A stretch of 64,000 nt of DNA, taken from Bryoerythrophyllum caledonicum (taxonomy: Eukaryota > Streptophyta > Bryopsida > Pottiales > Pottiaceae). The DNA is taken from contig OZ020514.1 of the NCBI GenBank assembly GCA_963971425.1, forward strand, positions 28,880,602-28,944,601. Reading direction: 5' to 3'. The notes under the pieces are model-generated. The model did not search any database, was not told the DNA's origin, and saw nothing but the letters and a program-made list of their open reading frames with translations. The first letter of the stretch is position 1; every line of letters starts with the position of its first letter. Of this stretch, positions 1-10,250 are shown piece by piece. Made by a program: the position numbers and the translations under genes.

Positions 1-2714
1 TACATAAGTCGACGCGCTCCTGTTGTAATGCTCAACCCACAGAGAATTTGCAAGCTCAGCAAACGCCTGGATCTCGGCCTCATGGTCACCGCATATCCAA
101 ATCAAGACCGCCGGTTGCGTAAGGTTTGGCATTCCACCACTCTTCAAGGTTTTCATGAAGTCAGTGAAGAAGGGGTTTAGCACCCCGAATGTCGCCCTCC
201 GCATATAACTTGGGACAAAGCGGAAGTCGATCACTCCCAATCGTACAGGTGAATCTGTCGGCCAGGAGTTCGCAGGCCATTGCCCTAGCAAATTTGTGAC
301 CGCATTATACTTTCGGAAAAATGCAGATCCAACAAGCATTTTGAAGCTCGACCGTTTCTCCAAAAATTGTTTGAAGAAGGCCTTTGTGTACGGAGAGAGC
401 TGTTCAGCCTTTTTGTTCTTGCTCCTGAGCATCTTCCCTTCCGTGAAGAAGATCTCCCCTGGTTGCTCAAGAAGGACGCGCATCGTTGCTGACAAGACAA
501 AGTAATCTTTCTTGAATTGCTTCCAGCAGTCCGGTCTAAAGATTCTTGCGGCGTCAAAGAAAGCAAGGGAGGGTTTGATTCTGCTCAACTCCGTCCCGAC
601 TAGCTGCTTTCTCTTGCACGGCTCAACCCACTCCTTCAGAGTGAAGCAGCTTTCCAGCATTGAAGTAGGTTGCTTGATCACAAGCTTTGGCCATCGCTAC
701 GTCCGCTTTGCTCCGCTACGATTCAGGATGTGGAGAAACATCTTCGAGTGATCGAACTCCGACAGGTTCTCGAGCCACTTGAAGAATTCCCGGTTGAGTA
801 CCCCATCCTTTGCAGCTTTCCACGAAGACTTGTCCTTCATCTTGTGGAGGTCAGCTGAGTCAACATCCATTAACTCCCCCTACGCATATGAGGATATGAA
901 CTCACTCCAAAGAGCATAAGTTTCGTCAGAACTGGTGATGATCTTGACTTCGTTGTGAAGGTCAAGAGCATCGCTCTTCTTCTTCTTTCCAGCCGACCTT
1001 ATATTCGAGTTCACATCGGTACATGCAAAGCAAAGCTGAACTGCTTCGATGAATTCCTGACATTCCATAAAAATATGTCCCATATCGGAAAGTACACTGC
1101 ATGCAACTCGAAGCATGTTCAGCTCAAGTCGAGTTGAACATGTATGTCAATAATATGAATATATCAATCAAACTAGCTAACCTTTGCATCTAAAGAATAA
1201 ACTTCATTTCACTTCAACATCGAAACAATAATGATGGAAACTAATATTTTCATAATCAGCTCGACTCGAGATGAATGTGGACAACTTACCCTGTACTTCT
1301 TATCATTCAGGGAATTGCGACCACAACAACTGGGAGTATTATGTGGCTTGGGTGGTGTCAGACGCCCCAAATTGAACCAGATCGGTCGGGCGCTGAGTAT
1401 GTTTGTGGCCCACAACGGCTTGAAGACGGAGAAGTGGTTGACGCGGTTGTAGAACGCTAAAATTTGTCTCAGCTTCTTCTTGTCCAGCGACCAGACCACA
1501 AAGTAGTCCCACATTCAGAAGTGGCAAAGGATTTTGTCTCCGGTACTTTCTTCTCAGCGATCATTGCCTTACTCGCCACAACATTGTGCTATCCATTGAT
1601 GATTTTGAAGTTCAAATTCCGAATTTCTTTTCAATCACATGTGGGCTCTATAGGTGTGTCGGGCATCACGCACAAAGTTTGTTTTGCCGACTTGTCAGGC
1701 ATGTTGATTAGGTAATTCTTCATGGACTCCACGCCCTTCTGCTCTATAGCCCAGATAGTCTAGTCAACGGGAGCATTTGACATCTGGTTGATGTCGATAT
1801 CACGCTTAGCTTGGTTCAGGAAGACGAAGCAGTCTTGGCATTCCGCCCAAAACTTCTCGTAGACAACCGTGGCGTTTTTCTAATCAATGGTGTCGCTCCG
1901 CCACAGCTCCGCTAATATAATTGTGAGCGTAGAAGCTATGCTGACCTCCAAATCGCTCTGAGGTATTAATAGGGGTTTGTCCTGTCCACACACTGGTTTC
2001 CGATGCTAAGCGTCAGTGGCTGCTAAACGCCTAGGTTGCCTTCGCTTTGCAGGCTCCCCCAAACGTGAGCCGCGGAGGTTACTTCCGCTTGGGCGTGAGG
2101 TCCTCCTCCCAGTCGAGCCTTGACTGATATTTGCCTCACTCTCTGTTCTGAGAGATACTTCACCTGGCTCCATTGATGTTGAGGAGTTCCGGGTTTCAGC
2201 CTGCTTCATTGTCATGGACTGAAAAACTTTCGCCTGCAGCTTCGAAGTCAATACCTTTGTGTGCAGTGGGAGTCCATGGTCGGTCACCCAAAATTTATGA
2301 TCCTGCAACTCTTCAAGTCCTTTCAACATCGTCGTGAAGATTGTGTTCTCCAGCCTAGAAAGCAGCCAAGCGAGGCTAAAGAACTGGCTGGTGCTGTCAA
2401 TGACAACGCAATATACGAACATCTGGATCGTTTCTGATTGACACTTTAGTACAACCCATTTGCCCTGGTGGTCCACATCGAGGACGGGGTCTAACAACGC
2501 AGGTGCAAGGTAATTTTCTTCGCCGACCCATTTGTGTACGAGAGCCAGGGTGTTAGTTATCGGGACGTTCTATAAGGACCACCCCTCATGCTGTTGGGGT
2601 TCTAAAATCTCGTAGAATGGTCCTTTTGAAGAGTCATTTGCGTCATCTGATTCGATTGCGACGTTGGAGGGCGCGTAGAATCTATCTTGCAATGTCAATT
2701 GCTCCTCGACCTCA
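1..2714 (-). pseudogene. A1: relic of an unrecognised transposon-borne gene (family A), truncated by the window edge
   Basis: Read on the minus strand, this matches the plus-strand copy at 60590-64000 nearly line for line. The first recognisable exon starts at 2714, after an AG acceptor. It encodes an acidic stretch (AIESDDANDSSKGPFYE), then KWVGEENYLAPALLDP, then a Ser/Arg/Pro-rich linker (2006-2170). Next come blocks containing YEKFWAECQD, MPDKSAKQT and FVVWSLDKKKL. A second exon (about 1060-860) carries KKKKSDALDLHNE and TYALWSEFISSY. The last part visible (120-1) reads LIWICGDHEAE and LWVEHYNRSAS. In-frame stops interrupt it, for example TAG at 2006-2008 and others near 1879, 1761 and 1644. 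A 2-base insertion near 1530 shifts the frame. The gene is dead. Function is unknown; an amino-methyltransferase-like C-terminus is argued under findings. Confidence 0.7.
1114..1280. repeat. Two dyad palindromes inside an A1 intron
   Basis: Imperfect palindromes lie at about 1114-1142 (CATGTTCAGCTCAAG then TCGAGTTGAACATG) and 1252-1280 (core AGCTCGACTCGAG). Both fall in the intron whose donor (AGG|GTAAGT on the minus strand) follows the codons for NDKKYR. The matching intron of copy A2 has its two palindromes at the equivalent places (62013-62042 and 62150-62178). Confidence 0.75.
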
Positions 2715-2796
2715 CTGGAAGATGCAATTTTACACTGTCAGCTTCTCTAACATTTTACAACTTGAAATTGGCATCTATGTGTTTAATGTTAACATT

Positions 2797-2942
2797 TATA
2801 TTCAACTTGGTTCGAGTTGAATTTGTAACTACCGTATTTGGATTCAGTGTTATGTTGCAATTCTTTGCAATCCGTTATTATTTTTGATAGAAAATTTGGA
2901 CTTTGTTTTTTGCACATTTAGCTCGGGTCGAGCTAAATGTGC
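2797..2942. repeat. Palindrome pair upstream of A1
   Basis: Two palindromes lie in the non-coding DNA upstream of the first A1 exon. One is at 2797-2825 (TTCAACT...AGTTGAA type). The other, at 2912-2942, has 14-base perfect arms GCACATTTAGCTCG and CGAGCTAAATGTGC around a 3-base centre. The same pair recurs upstream of A2 near 60475-60505 and 60365-60395. Homology between A1 and A2 stops about 2987, just before the B inverted repeat begins at 2994. Confidence 0.7.
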
Positions 2943-3119
2943 AAGAAGAAGATATCATTATATGGACTACTGTTTAGATTACCAATTCTCAAGGTTCATT
3001 GCAATGGTTATGACCGTAATTGCTATAGTGTATCATTAAACTTGAAAACTTCACGTGTCCGCGTATGTCGCCGCATATTTTGGGGTAGGAATTGACCTTA
3101 TTGATAAAGTGGAAGGACC

Positions 3120-3860
3120 TCGGTTGCACATTCAGCTCGAGTTGAGCTAAATGTGTTGGTCATGAGGATATTTTGTGATTAATGTAGAGCAGCATCATCA
3201 GAATGTGGCTGGAACTCGGGAGGCGAGAGTTCAACAGCAATTTTAGTTACACATTGAGCTCGAGTCGAGCTGATTGTGCACGACGTGAGGACATCATGTG
3301 ATCAATATAGAGCAGCAACCTCAGAATGTTGCTGGAACTTGGAAGGCGTGAGTTCAACAGCAATTTCAGTTACACTTTCAGCTCGAGTCGAGCTGATTGT
3401 GTGCGGCGTGAGGACTTCATGTGATCAATGTAGACTAGCAACCTCAGAATGTTACTAGAACTTGGAAGGTGAAAGTTCAACAACAATTTCAGTTGCACAT
3501 TCAACTCGAGTCGAGCTAATTGTACACGACGTTAGGACATCATGTGATTAATGTGGAGCAGCAACCTTTGAATGTTTCTCGAACTTGGAAGGTGAAAGTT
3601 AAAAAGCAATTCCAATTGCACATTCAACTCGAGTCGAGCTGATTGTGTACGATGTTAGGAGGTCTCTAGAACACCATAGAAAAGCAACCGTAGAATGTAG
3701 GTGGAACTTGGAAGGTGAGGGTTCATCGGATGTTGCCGTGACACATTCTTCTCGAGTCGAGCTGAATATGCAAGATGGCAGGACATCTTTCGATCACCGG
3801 AATTTTGTTGGTACTTGGAAGTTGGGATTAGCCAGCTATTTTCGTTGCACAATTAATTCA
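3120..3860. repeat. 123-bp-period tandem array, one palindrome per unit
   Basis: Six units carry palindromes beginning at about 3126, 3249, 3371, 3495, 3618 and 3740, a spacing of 122-124 bases. Each unit has the palindrome core AGCTCGAGTCGAGCT, followed by a conserved segment resembling 'gacgtgaggacatcatgtga' and 'ctggaacttggaaggtga'. The array lies between the divergent genes A1 and B1. The same array is in the right arm at 53201-53941. Short reading frames across it are by-products of the repeat. Confidence 0.88.
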
Positions 3861-3979
3861 AATATTGTTGATTATTCGCATCATTGGATCTCCAGCCACT
3901 ATTAAGTTTTCAGTAATATATTAGTGAGTACAGTTCACTTCAATACTAATGTGAATGTGGACATGGTTTTTGCTTTCCA

Positions 3980-4133
3980 TATTATGCTCGAATCGAGCTT
4001 AATGTGCATCCTTCAATATTCCATCCCCCTTGCCCTGAAACCAAAGCGACATCACTCTCGTAGTTCATCCTTTTTGAGCATGGACAAACATGCATTATCT
4101 ATTCACAATCAACTCAAGTTGAGCTGAATGCGC
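3980..4133. repeat. Two palindromes just upstream of the B1 start
   Basis: Palindromes at about 3980-4008 (GCTCGAATCGAGC) and 4103-4133 (AACTCAAGTTGAGCT) lie within 220 bases of the first ATG of B1 at 4195. Their placement would suit a promoter or a binding site for the element's own protein. That role is inferred from position only. Confidence 0.65.
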
Positions 4134-4194
4134 CCTTGAACTAGATAATCACGTCTACATTAATGCGGTCTCTGTATGCACTGGCAGATTTGAG

Positions 4195-6873
4195 ATGGCA
4201 AGTTCAAGCACTGTCTACTTCATCGGTGAATTCAATTCCAACGATAGCGGCTCCTTCCAGAATAATCCTCTCGACCCTAATTAGCCTGATTTTGTAGTTC
4301 TTCATCGCCGTCAATGGGTTGGGAAAATTGTAGAAATGAAAAATATCACCGATGTTACCATTTCAGATGGGATTCTTCAAAACCTACGGTCATCTGATGT
4401 TTCTGGATCAACATCTCTATTAGATGAGACACATGTTGCCATTCAAGTATCAAAAACATATGTTGCGGATGAAGCACCGGATGAATGGCGATATTGTGTG
4501 AAGGCCTGGCCAATTGAGCGGGTGTTTTACAATGGCGTTAGTCTATTCCATCATAACCAATGGGAGACTTACGAAACTCTGATGGCAATGCGAAACCAGC
4601 CCTTTGGTGAGAGGACCCGCTCTTATGAGAGCTCCTTTAGAAATCCTCCGGTATCTCCTTTGTCGAAGTCGAGCCGGCTCTTCTCAGATGACTCCATCAA
4701 CTTTGTCGCTGCTAACTCCTGCTGGTCTAGAAGTTGTGTCCAGCTATATCCTCGTGATAAGATTAAGGTCCTTAGGATGCATATGTACTTTGGCACGATA
4801 GTGGTTTTCAGGAGGCATATTAAGTTAGATGTTCATAGACAACTCCGTATTGACAGCAATGGTCAAAATGTTGTCATCCTTAAAAAGAACGCCGACCACA
4901 TGCCTTTTAAGACTCGAGTACTGCCCTCAAGTGAGAAGGTTGTTGCTAAGGTTCTACCTTCGAATTTCAAGTGGAAAGATCAAATCCCTCCACTTGACTC
5001 TCATTTAGCAGATTGCGGACTTCCACCGATATCGACTTCTGGACTAAGTAAGATTAGATAGGTCCACTTTCCTGATTTCAATGCAAAACGGCCTGGAGAT
5101 AATTTTGCACAATGCTCTTTCTGTGATGATTTCCAAACCCAAAGGAAGTTACATCAGCGTGGAGCTCAGGCCACTTTGGTATGGCAGCTAAAGTTGAGCA
5201 CCCACTTGGATTCCGCAATGGCCCATCGGGAGTTGTATTATTCCAATCGTTATCGCTCTCAGGTATTGCCTGATGAATGTCTCACCATCATGCATGATAA
5301 GATGGATCACTCCAAGACTGCCTCGCTTGCCCTTTCTCACAAGATCAAGCATGTCGACGGCCTTACGCGATTACCAATTTCGGTCACAGGAATGCTTGCA
5401 CATGGTCGTAGGAACGTTCGTTATGCTCATTATGGCTTAGATATTTACCCGCATGATGTCAACTACACTGCCGCTTCTTTTGCCAAGTTGTTGCGTGATT
5501 TGGAATAATCCCCGAAGGCATCTAGTCGGAAATTGTTTGAAGGATCCGGGAGGACTGCGTTGTTCCGTGTTGTGTTGCACGGTGCCAAGGATGCGTGTAT
5601 GCCTTCACTACCTGATCACTCTGGAAACCCAACTCCTGCCAAACCTCTGCCTCCAATTTTACATGTGCAAATAGATAATGCTGTTAGTAACAATAAGAAT
5701 AGATATGTTTTCTGCTTCTAGTCTCTTCTTCTTGCAAAGGGTATCTTTCAAGAGGTTTATGTGAATTTCATGCTAGTTGGCCACACTCATGATGACATTG
5801 ATGCGTTATTTGGTTGATAGAGTATGGCATTGAAGAGGGAAAATTTCCTTACCGTTCCTTTGCTAATGAAATCATTTATGGAGTTTGAAGCAATTCCAAC
5901 AGCTCCTCACCTTATTGAAGAAGTTCCAGACTTCAAGTCCTTCATTAGTGATGGAATTTTAGTTGGAGATGAAGTGCTTTGGGGTCACACAAAGGCTCAC
6001 CAGTTCAAATTCTACGTTGACTGTAGTGGATGCCCGGTGCTGAAGTATAAGATTTTGTGCCATAATGACGATTGGCTTCCGTGAGATGGGGGAATCAAGT
6101 TGTGGAAAGAGGATTCTATTGAAAGGTCCTTGTGGCCTCGTGGTGATCCAATTGCCTTGCAACCTTGTCCCATTCGGAATGTTGAGGAAGTGATAAAGGG
6201 CGTGTTGGGTTTCATTTCATATTGGGAGCAACAATCGTGGTAGGATGCTACTGGTGAATATTGTCGGCGGTGTGAGCCTCTGAGATACTATTGGCGTGCG
6301 GTAAACGATTCATGCAATGAACCCATGGTTCTACCAACTATGCTTCAGAATAGATTTTGGCCTACAACTCGAATTGATCGGATTGTCGAGGACCAGATCA
6401 CGGAAGGGGGGGTTCTTTGAGAGGAGTTTGATGAGGATGATGCCTTTGTTGGACACGTTTGTGATTGCTCTGCGCCCTCATTCCGGATCGCTCGGGACAT
6501 ATTTGCGGGCTACTTTCTTGCTATAAGGCCTTGTGATGGAGACGAGCGCCCTGTTTGGATCGCTCGAGCAATGACAGATCCTAATTCTTACCCCGAGCGG
6601 CCAAACTCACTTCGCATACAATACTACCATCCTACCTCACGCGATTCGCACATCCAAAGAAGCTATGCGGGTTGGGATGCCCCTGGCGGTCTGAGGTGGA
6701 GGATAGATGACGACCTTGAGGAGGTCTGGAAGAGCACGAAATCCCTCATCACGGCATCGAAATCAAGGATCCAAAGAGAATCTTTGTGTTCTAATGCAAA
6801 GATACCTCTAGAGCAGGTTGAAATCATTAAGGCAAGCCTCATGAGGAACAACTCAGCATCTATACCTGAGTAA
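4195..6873 (+). pseudogene. B1: DUF7869-like probable transposase gene, 892 codons with nine in-frame stops
   Basis: From ATG 4195 to TAA 6871 one frame runs 892 codons with no frameshift. It is interrupted by stops at 4282, 5059, 5506, 5719, 5815, 5818, 6082, 6241 and 6418. Landmarks in order are: a strand block RRQWVGKIVE (about residue 42); a Cys pair QCSFCDD (about 305); DKMDHSKTA (about 370); LTRLPISVTGMLAHG; VQIDNAVSNNKNRYV (about 493-507); and LVGHTHDDIDALFG (about 527-540). The C-terminal region contains PVWIARAMTDPN. The IDN...NKNRY and GHTHEDID blocks are the hallmark of DUF7869 proteins as I remember them; the spaced Asp residues suggest an RNase H-fold transposase. The Cys pair may bind zinc. 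All nine stops recur in B2. There is no intron. Palindrome-rich DNA flanks it on both sides. Confidence 0.75.
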
Positions 6874-7784
6874 TTCAATTAACATAGTATGTTGTCATAA
6901 GTGTTTTGTTTGTGAGTGAAATTCATATTTGAAATCATACTACTAGCATTCAGCTCGAGTCGAGTTCACTATGCCCGCGTCCATCTACTCTTAAATGTCT
7001 AGACTATATACACATAGTTGTGCGCATTGATGTGTTGACGAATGGGAGATGTTAAGGTGTACTTTCTGCTTGTGCCGAGCTAAAAGTGCAACACATGTTA
7101 TTTGTACCATGATGCATTTCAATACTTCATCAATGTAGTCCTCTTTTTGTTTGATTCATTTCCTCATGAGCCTATACTTTTTGCATACACTGCTCTTTCA
7201 AAAGCGAGTGATGTGATCATGAACACAAATTCCAGTTGTCATTTTGATAATTTCATTGATTAAGAATGAAAATATTTAGTATTTGGATTGTTTAATACAC
7301 ATCTGAGGTACTGGCGCACTTTTTGCTCGATTTGAGCTAAACTTGTCCACAAAATGTAGTGGAATGCTTCAGTTTTATTGCTTGGAGATTTTTCCTTTGC
7401 TATATCGATGGCTATACATGCATATGCGTTGATGGCACACTTTCAACTCGATTCAACCTGAACATGTATACCAATTTTAATGGTACATTTTACGTATTCA
7501 TTGCTATGGACTTCAACATGTGGTATTTTTTACGGATTTGTAAGTATTACATGTTGACTCACATTAATGTCGCATAGAGCTTTACATGCACACCAACATC
7601 TTCTATATTCATAGAGTTTAAAACGTAAATCTTCGCCTCCCAATTTAGTAGACACCATAATTATAGATATTTCAAAAACATGCATTGCACAAATTCTCTA
7701 TACTTAATATGTACATTTATTTCGATTCTACCTGAGTTATTATTTTGGGAGACCCCCAATCTCCCAATTTAATGAATATGGTGT
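6874..7784. other. 3' flank of B1 with further palindromes
   Basis: This non-coding DNA carries palindromes at about 6946-6973 (CATTCAGCTCGAGTCGAG), 7318-7348 (GCTCGATTTGAGC) and 7436-7470 (decayed). It belongs to the inverted repeat but is visibly less identical between arms than the B coding core. No gene was recognised in it. Confidence 0.55.
7745..7767. repeat. Short stem-loop at the edge of the inverted repeat
   Basis: TTGGGAGA, a 7-base loop and TCTCCCAA form a perfect 8-bp stem about 17 bases inside the end of the repeat arm. The mirror copy is at about 49294-49316. It could be a terminator-like or boundary structure; no role is shown. Confidence 0.5.
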
Positions 7785-7819
7785 TTGTACTATACTAATT
7801 CGAAGCAGACTCTGTTCCG

Positions 7820-9420
7820 GAATTGCATATGTGAGGACATCTCTCCCCACGCCAAGGAGCTCTTTTGATTTTTTGTTCATGAGAGGGCGCGGTTTGTCAA
7901 AGCACAAGGCGTTATGGACCTCCGTGGCTACAAGTTGGAGACGAACTTGCTCGACATGTGGCCTTCTAATTTGTAGCGAAACCTTGGCTGTAATGTGAAG
8001 CTTGGAATTGTCGGCTTTCGGAACATTTTGGGCTTTGGAGGAAAGTCAGAGGCGTCTTTAACAAAGCCGTGCTTTCAGAAGTTTGTGAATATGTTCTCCG
8101 CAGAGTAGCCATCCCTCACAGGACTTCCAGCGTGGCTTTTCATCTACGGAGATGTCGAGATGTATAAGCAAATGGAGGCATTTGCAAATGGAGAGGCGTT
8201 TTCCGTGGGATACAACGTTCTTCCATTGGAATACATCTCCTCCCTCAAAAAGCGTCTTGGAGGACATTCAGCCAAGAGTAAACTTGCGTTGGATTCTGTG
8301 CAAATGCTCTTTCTTTTCACGAAAGACCTCAATATAATCTTGGTTGTGAAGGAGTACAGAGTTGTGGAGCATGTGTTGTACAAAAAGCATCAGAAATATA
8401 ACAAGCTTGATTATTCCATGCATATGAACGAGCTCAGAATGGAATTTGTTGTCAATCTGCTAAAACTCTTCTGCAAGCCAGAGACAACAGTGGTACATAT
8501 GTTTGCGGGTACAAAATTGTTGAGCGCTAGTATGGTAAGTCGACTTGCACTTTCGCTTGACTTGAACTAAAATGCACATACATTCATGTCATAATAAGCC
8601 TCGCTATGTAACTGCTTGCCTTTGTTGTCCTATGTAATTGTATGTTCTCGAAATGATTTTCTCGGTAGTTTTGATTTCAAGTCTTTTTCCTTTCAATTGT
8701 TACTGCATAACTTAAGCTCAATTTTAGCTAAAGTGAAAAATAGCCTCTCTTTTTAAACTTGTTTCTGCGCTTGTCGTTTGAGGCACAGGATTGCTATTAA
8801 ATATATAGTAGTTGCGCATCATCAAAATCAGCCATGTTTTGTGCACTTTAGCTCAACTCAAGCTAAAGTGCACATTGATCTCCTGCTAGACATGCCTAAT
8901 CTCTCACATGGGTCGCAAAGGTTGGATGAACGCTATACTGGAAATATTTCCTGGTTGTTGGATATCACGTTAGGGAGAAGGTGTCCCCGCTCCTTGGGAA
9001 GGCTCTTTTGAAGGGGAAAGGGATAGTGGGCGAGGAAGAGGATGACGAGACTCGGAGCACTATCGGTGGAACTTCAAGCCCAAGCGTAAGAACCTCGGCA
9101 GCTGAATCAGGTGATGACTTCGACAATATTGCTCCTCTAGAGCATGATAGGGGGATGCATTCCGAAGTCGGTCATATTGTAGGTACCATTCGATAGCGTA
9201 TGACTACTCATCGTCTAGTCTTTCTAGAGTTCGATTTGTTGGTCATCTATGATAGACCTTGTTCAGCTTCCGTGTTGGACGAGTCATCTGGTCGTCCTCA
9301 GCCAATGAAAAGGAAGGTCATCAACACTATGGTGCGCGCTCCGTTTGCCTCTGCAAGTATTGTTGGAAAGGTCACTAGGTTTAGGGTCCTCCAGAAAAAG
9401 AGAACCATAGAACCATGACA
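7820..9420 (+). pseudogene. A4: C-terminal half of a diverged family-A gene, with methyltransferase-like motif
   Basis: Several blocks align with other A copies. CEDISPHAKELF matches AEELSPYAKAFF of A2. WLFIYGDVEMYKQMEAFA matches LIWICGDHEAEIQAFAEL of A1. MLFLFTKDLNIILVVKE and HVLYKKHQKYNKLDYSM match the minus-strand reading of A3 at 44740-44880. The exon ends LFCKPETTVVHMFAGTKLL...SM, then a donor GTAAGT at 8535. The intron (about 8535-8900) contains palindromes. The last exon (about 8950-9418) encodes an acidic tail and a basic block (QPMKRKV) that aligns with A3's end. In-frame stops (for example near 7893, 7974 and 8107) and a frameshift near 8960 show decay. The N-terminal half is absent; the sequence begins 35 bases beyond the inverted-repeat end. 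Confidence 0.6.
8841..8873. repeat. Palindrome of the older 'TTTAGCT' type in the A4 intron
   Basis: Perfect 13-base arms GTGCACTTTAGCT and AGCTAAAGTGCAC enclose a 7-base centre. A weaker relative is at about 8708-8732. The outer arms differ from those of A1/A2 (CACATTCAGCT), with the change present on both sides, so base pairing is kept. Confidence 0.75.
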
Positions 9421-10250
9421 ATCCTCCATCATTTTCCAAAGCCTCTTCTTTTTCACCTTCTTATTAAGTCTTCCTCCCTCTTTTGGTGATGTCTCCCGTA
9501 TAAGATTTCTAAGAGGACAAAACTCTAAAAGGTAGGTGGTACCGTGGAAGAATAGCTTCTGTTGCATATTCTTGCCTGCAATCTCCATACGAATGCATGC
9601 ATATAAAAAATTTGGCCAATTGAGTCGCTCACGCATCCAACTTTTATATGCTGCTGCCAAGCTACTTGGTGACAACACCTCCGTGCCATCCGATGCCATC
9701 AACAATCTAAGGTTGACAAACTTAAGCCACTATTTCTAGGGGGACTTTGCTTTAATGATGAAGTAACCTCCTCTAATATTGGCCTCCCTTAGTTCTTCAA
9801 ATATTTGGTTTAGCTTTGCCTCAATTAATAACTGTAAGCCCTCCAGTGTTGGTCTCCTAAATGGAAGGGTCGTGCAATGCGACTAGTTCGTTCCGATGTC
9901 ACATTATACTACTTGTTCTCCAATGAGAAACTCATCTCGCGCTCCCCTCCTAGAACCAAGGAGATACGCCTACACTTGAGGAGGGTCGGCAAGTGACCAT
10001 CGTTGTTGAATAAACTGTCAAAGGCCAGCCTTCTTGAAATCCCTGTGATTTCCTTCTACTATTCGCTATGGTATGATCATTAGCGGAGATGGTTTGATCT
10101 CATGTCCTTCTTGGTCTTTCTTTTCTGAATCATCGTGATCTTTGCTTCCACTCCAACGTCAATCTGCAATCTCGTGATCTCCATTGCAACAACCCACTTC
10201 TTTTTGCTTCCCTTAAGAGTTTTCTATTACTATTGGTATCTCTAATCACT
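9421..10250. other. Unassigned; possible decayed minus-strand coding fragments
   Basis: A minus-strand open frame spans 9298-9705, but its lower part is antisense to the A4 tail. Above it, another minus-strand frame reads KLNQIFEELREANIRGGYF (about 9840-9765). No family was recognised. The region could be the remains of another gene or noise. Confidence 0.25.

Larger units (their letters stand above)
2994..7784 (+). repeat. Left arm of a 4791-bp inverted repeat
   Basis: Every matched position pair sums to 57061 with the arm at 49277-54067, from 3276 through 7577. The two arms therefore have no net length difference over more than 4.3 kb. Base-by-base checking places the ends at 2994/54067 (GTTCATTG) and 7784/49277. 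The arms face inwards across a 41.5-kb spacer. No terminal inverted repeats or target-site duplications are visible at the ends, so they look like duplication breakpoints rather than transposon termini. Confidence 0.93.

Noticed and set aside
3120..3860. CRISPR-like array
   Set aside because: Regular repeats with spacing, but the intervening DNA is itself repeated and the context is a plant genome.
3276..3905. Short frames with repeated CDQYRAATSECCWNLEG-like phrases
   Set aside because: They are translations of the 123-bp tandem repeat, not a repeat protein; phase changes between units and no start context.
4195..6873. Stop codons in B as sites of organelle-type U-to-C RNA editing or a variant genetic code
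   Set aside because: The locus is nuclear, with retrotransposon and spliced genes using standard stops. Transition mutation in silenced DNA is simpler, and A copies are also broken by frameshifts.
2994..7784. Reading the repeat arm as one complete transposon with its own termini
   Set aside because: The arm ends (GTTCATTG and ...ATGGTGT) are not inverted repeats of each other, and no flanking duplications were found at either copy.
9298..9705. 135-codon minus-strand frame as a gene
   Set aside because: Its lower part is antisense to the tail of A4, which aligns with A3. The rest shows no recognised domain.
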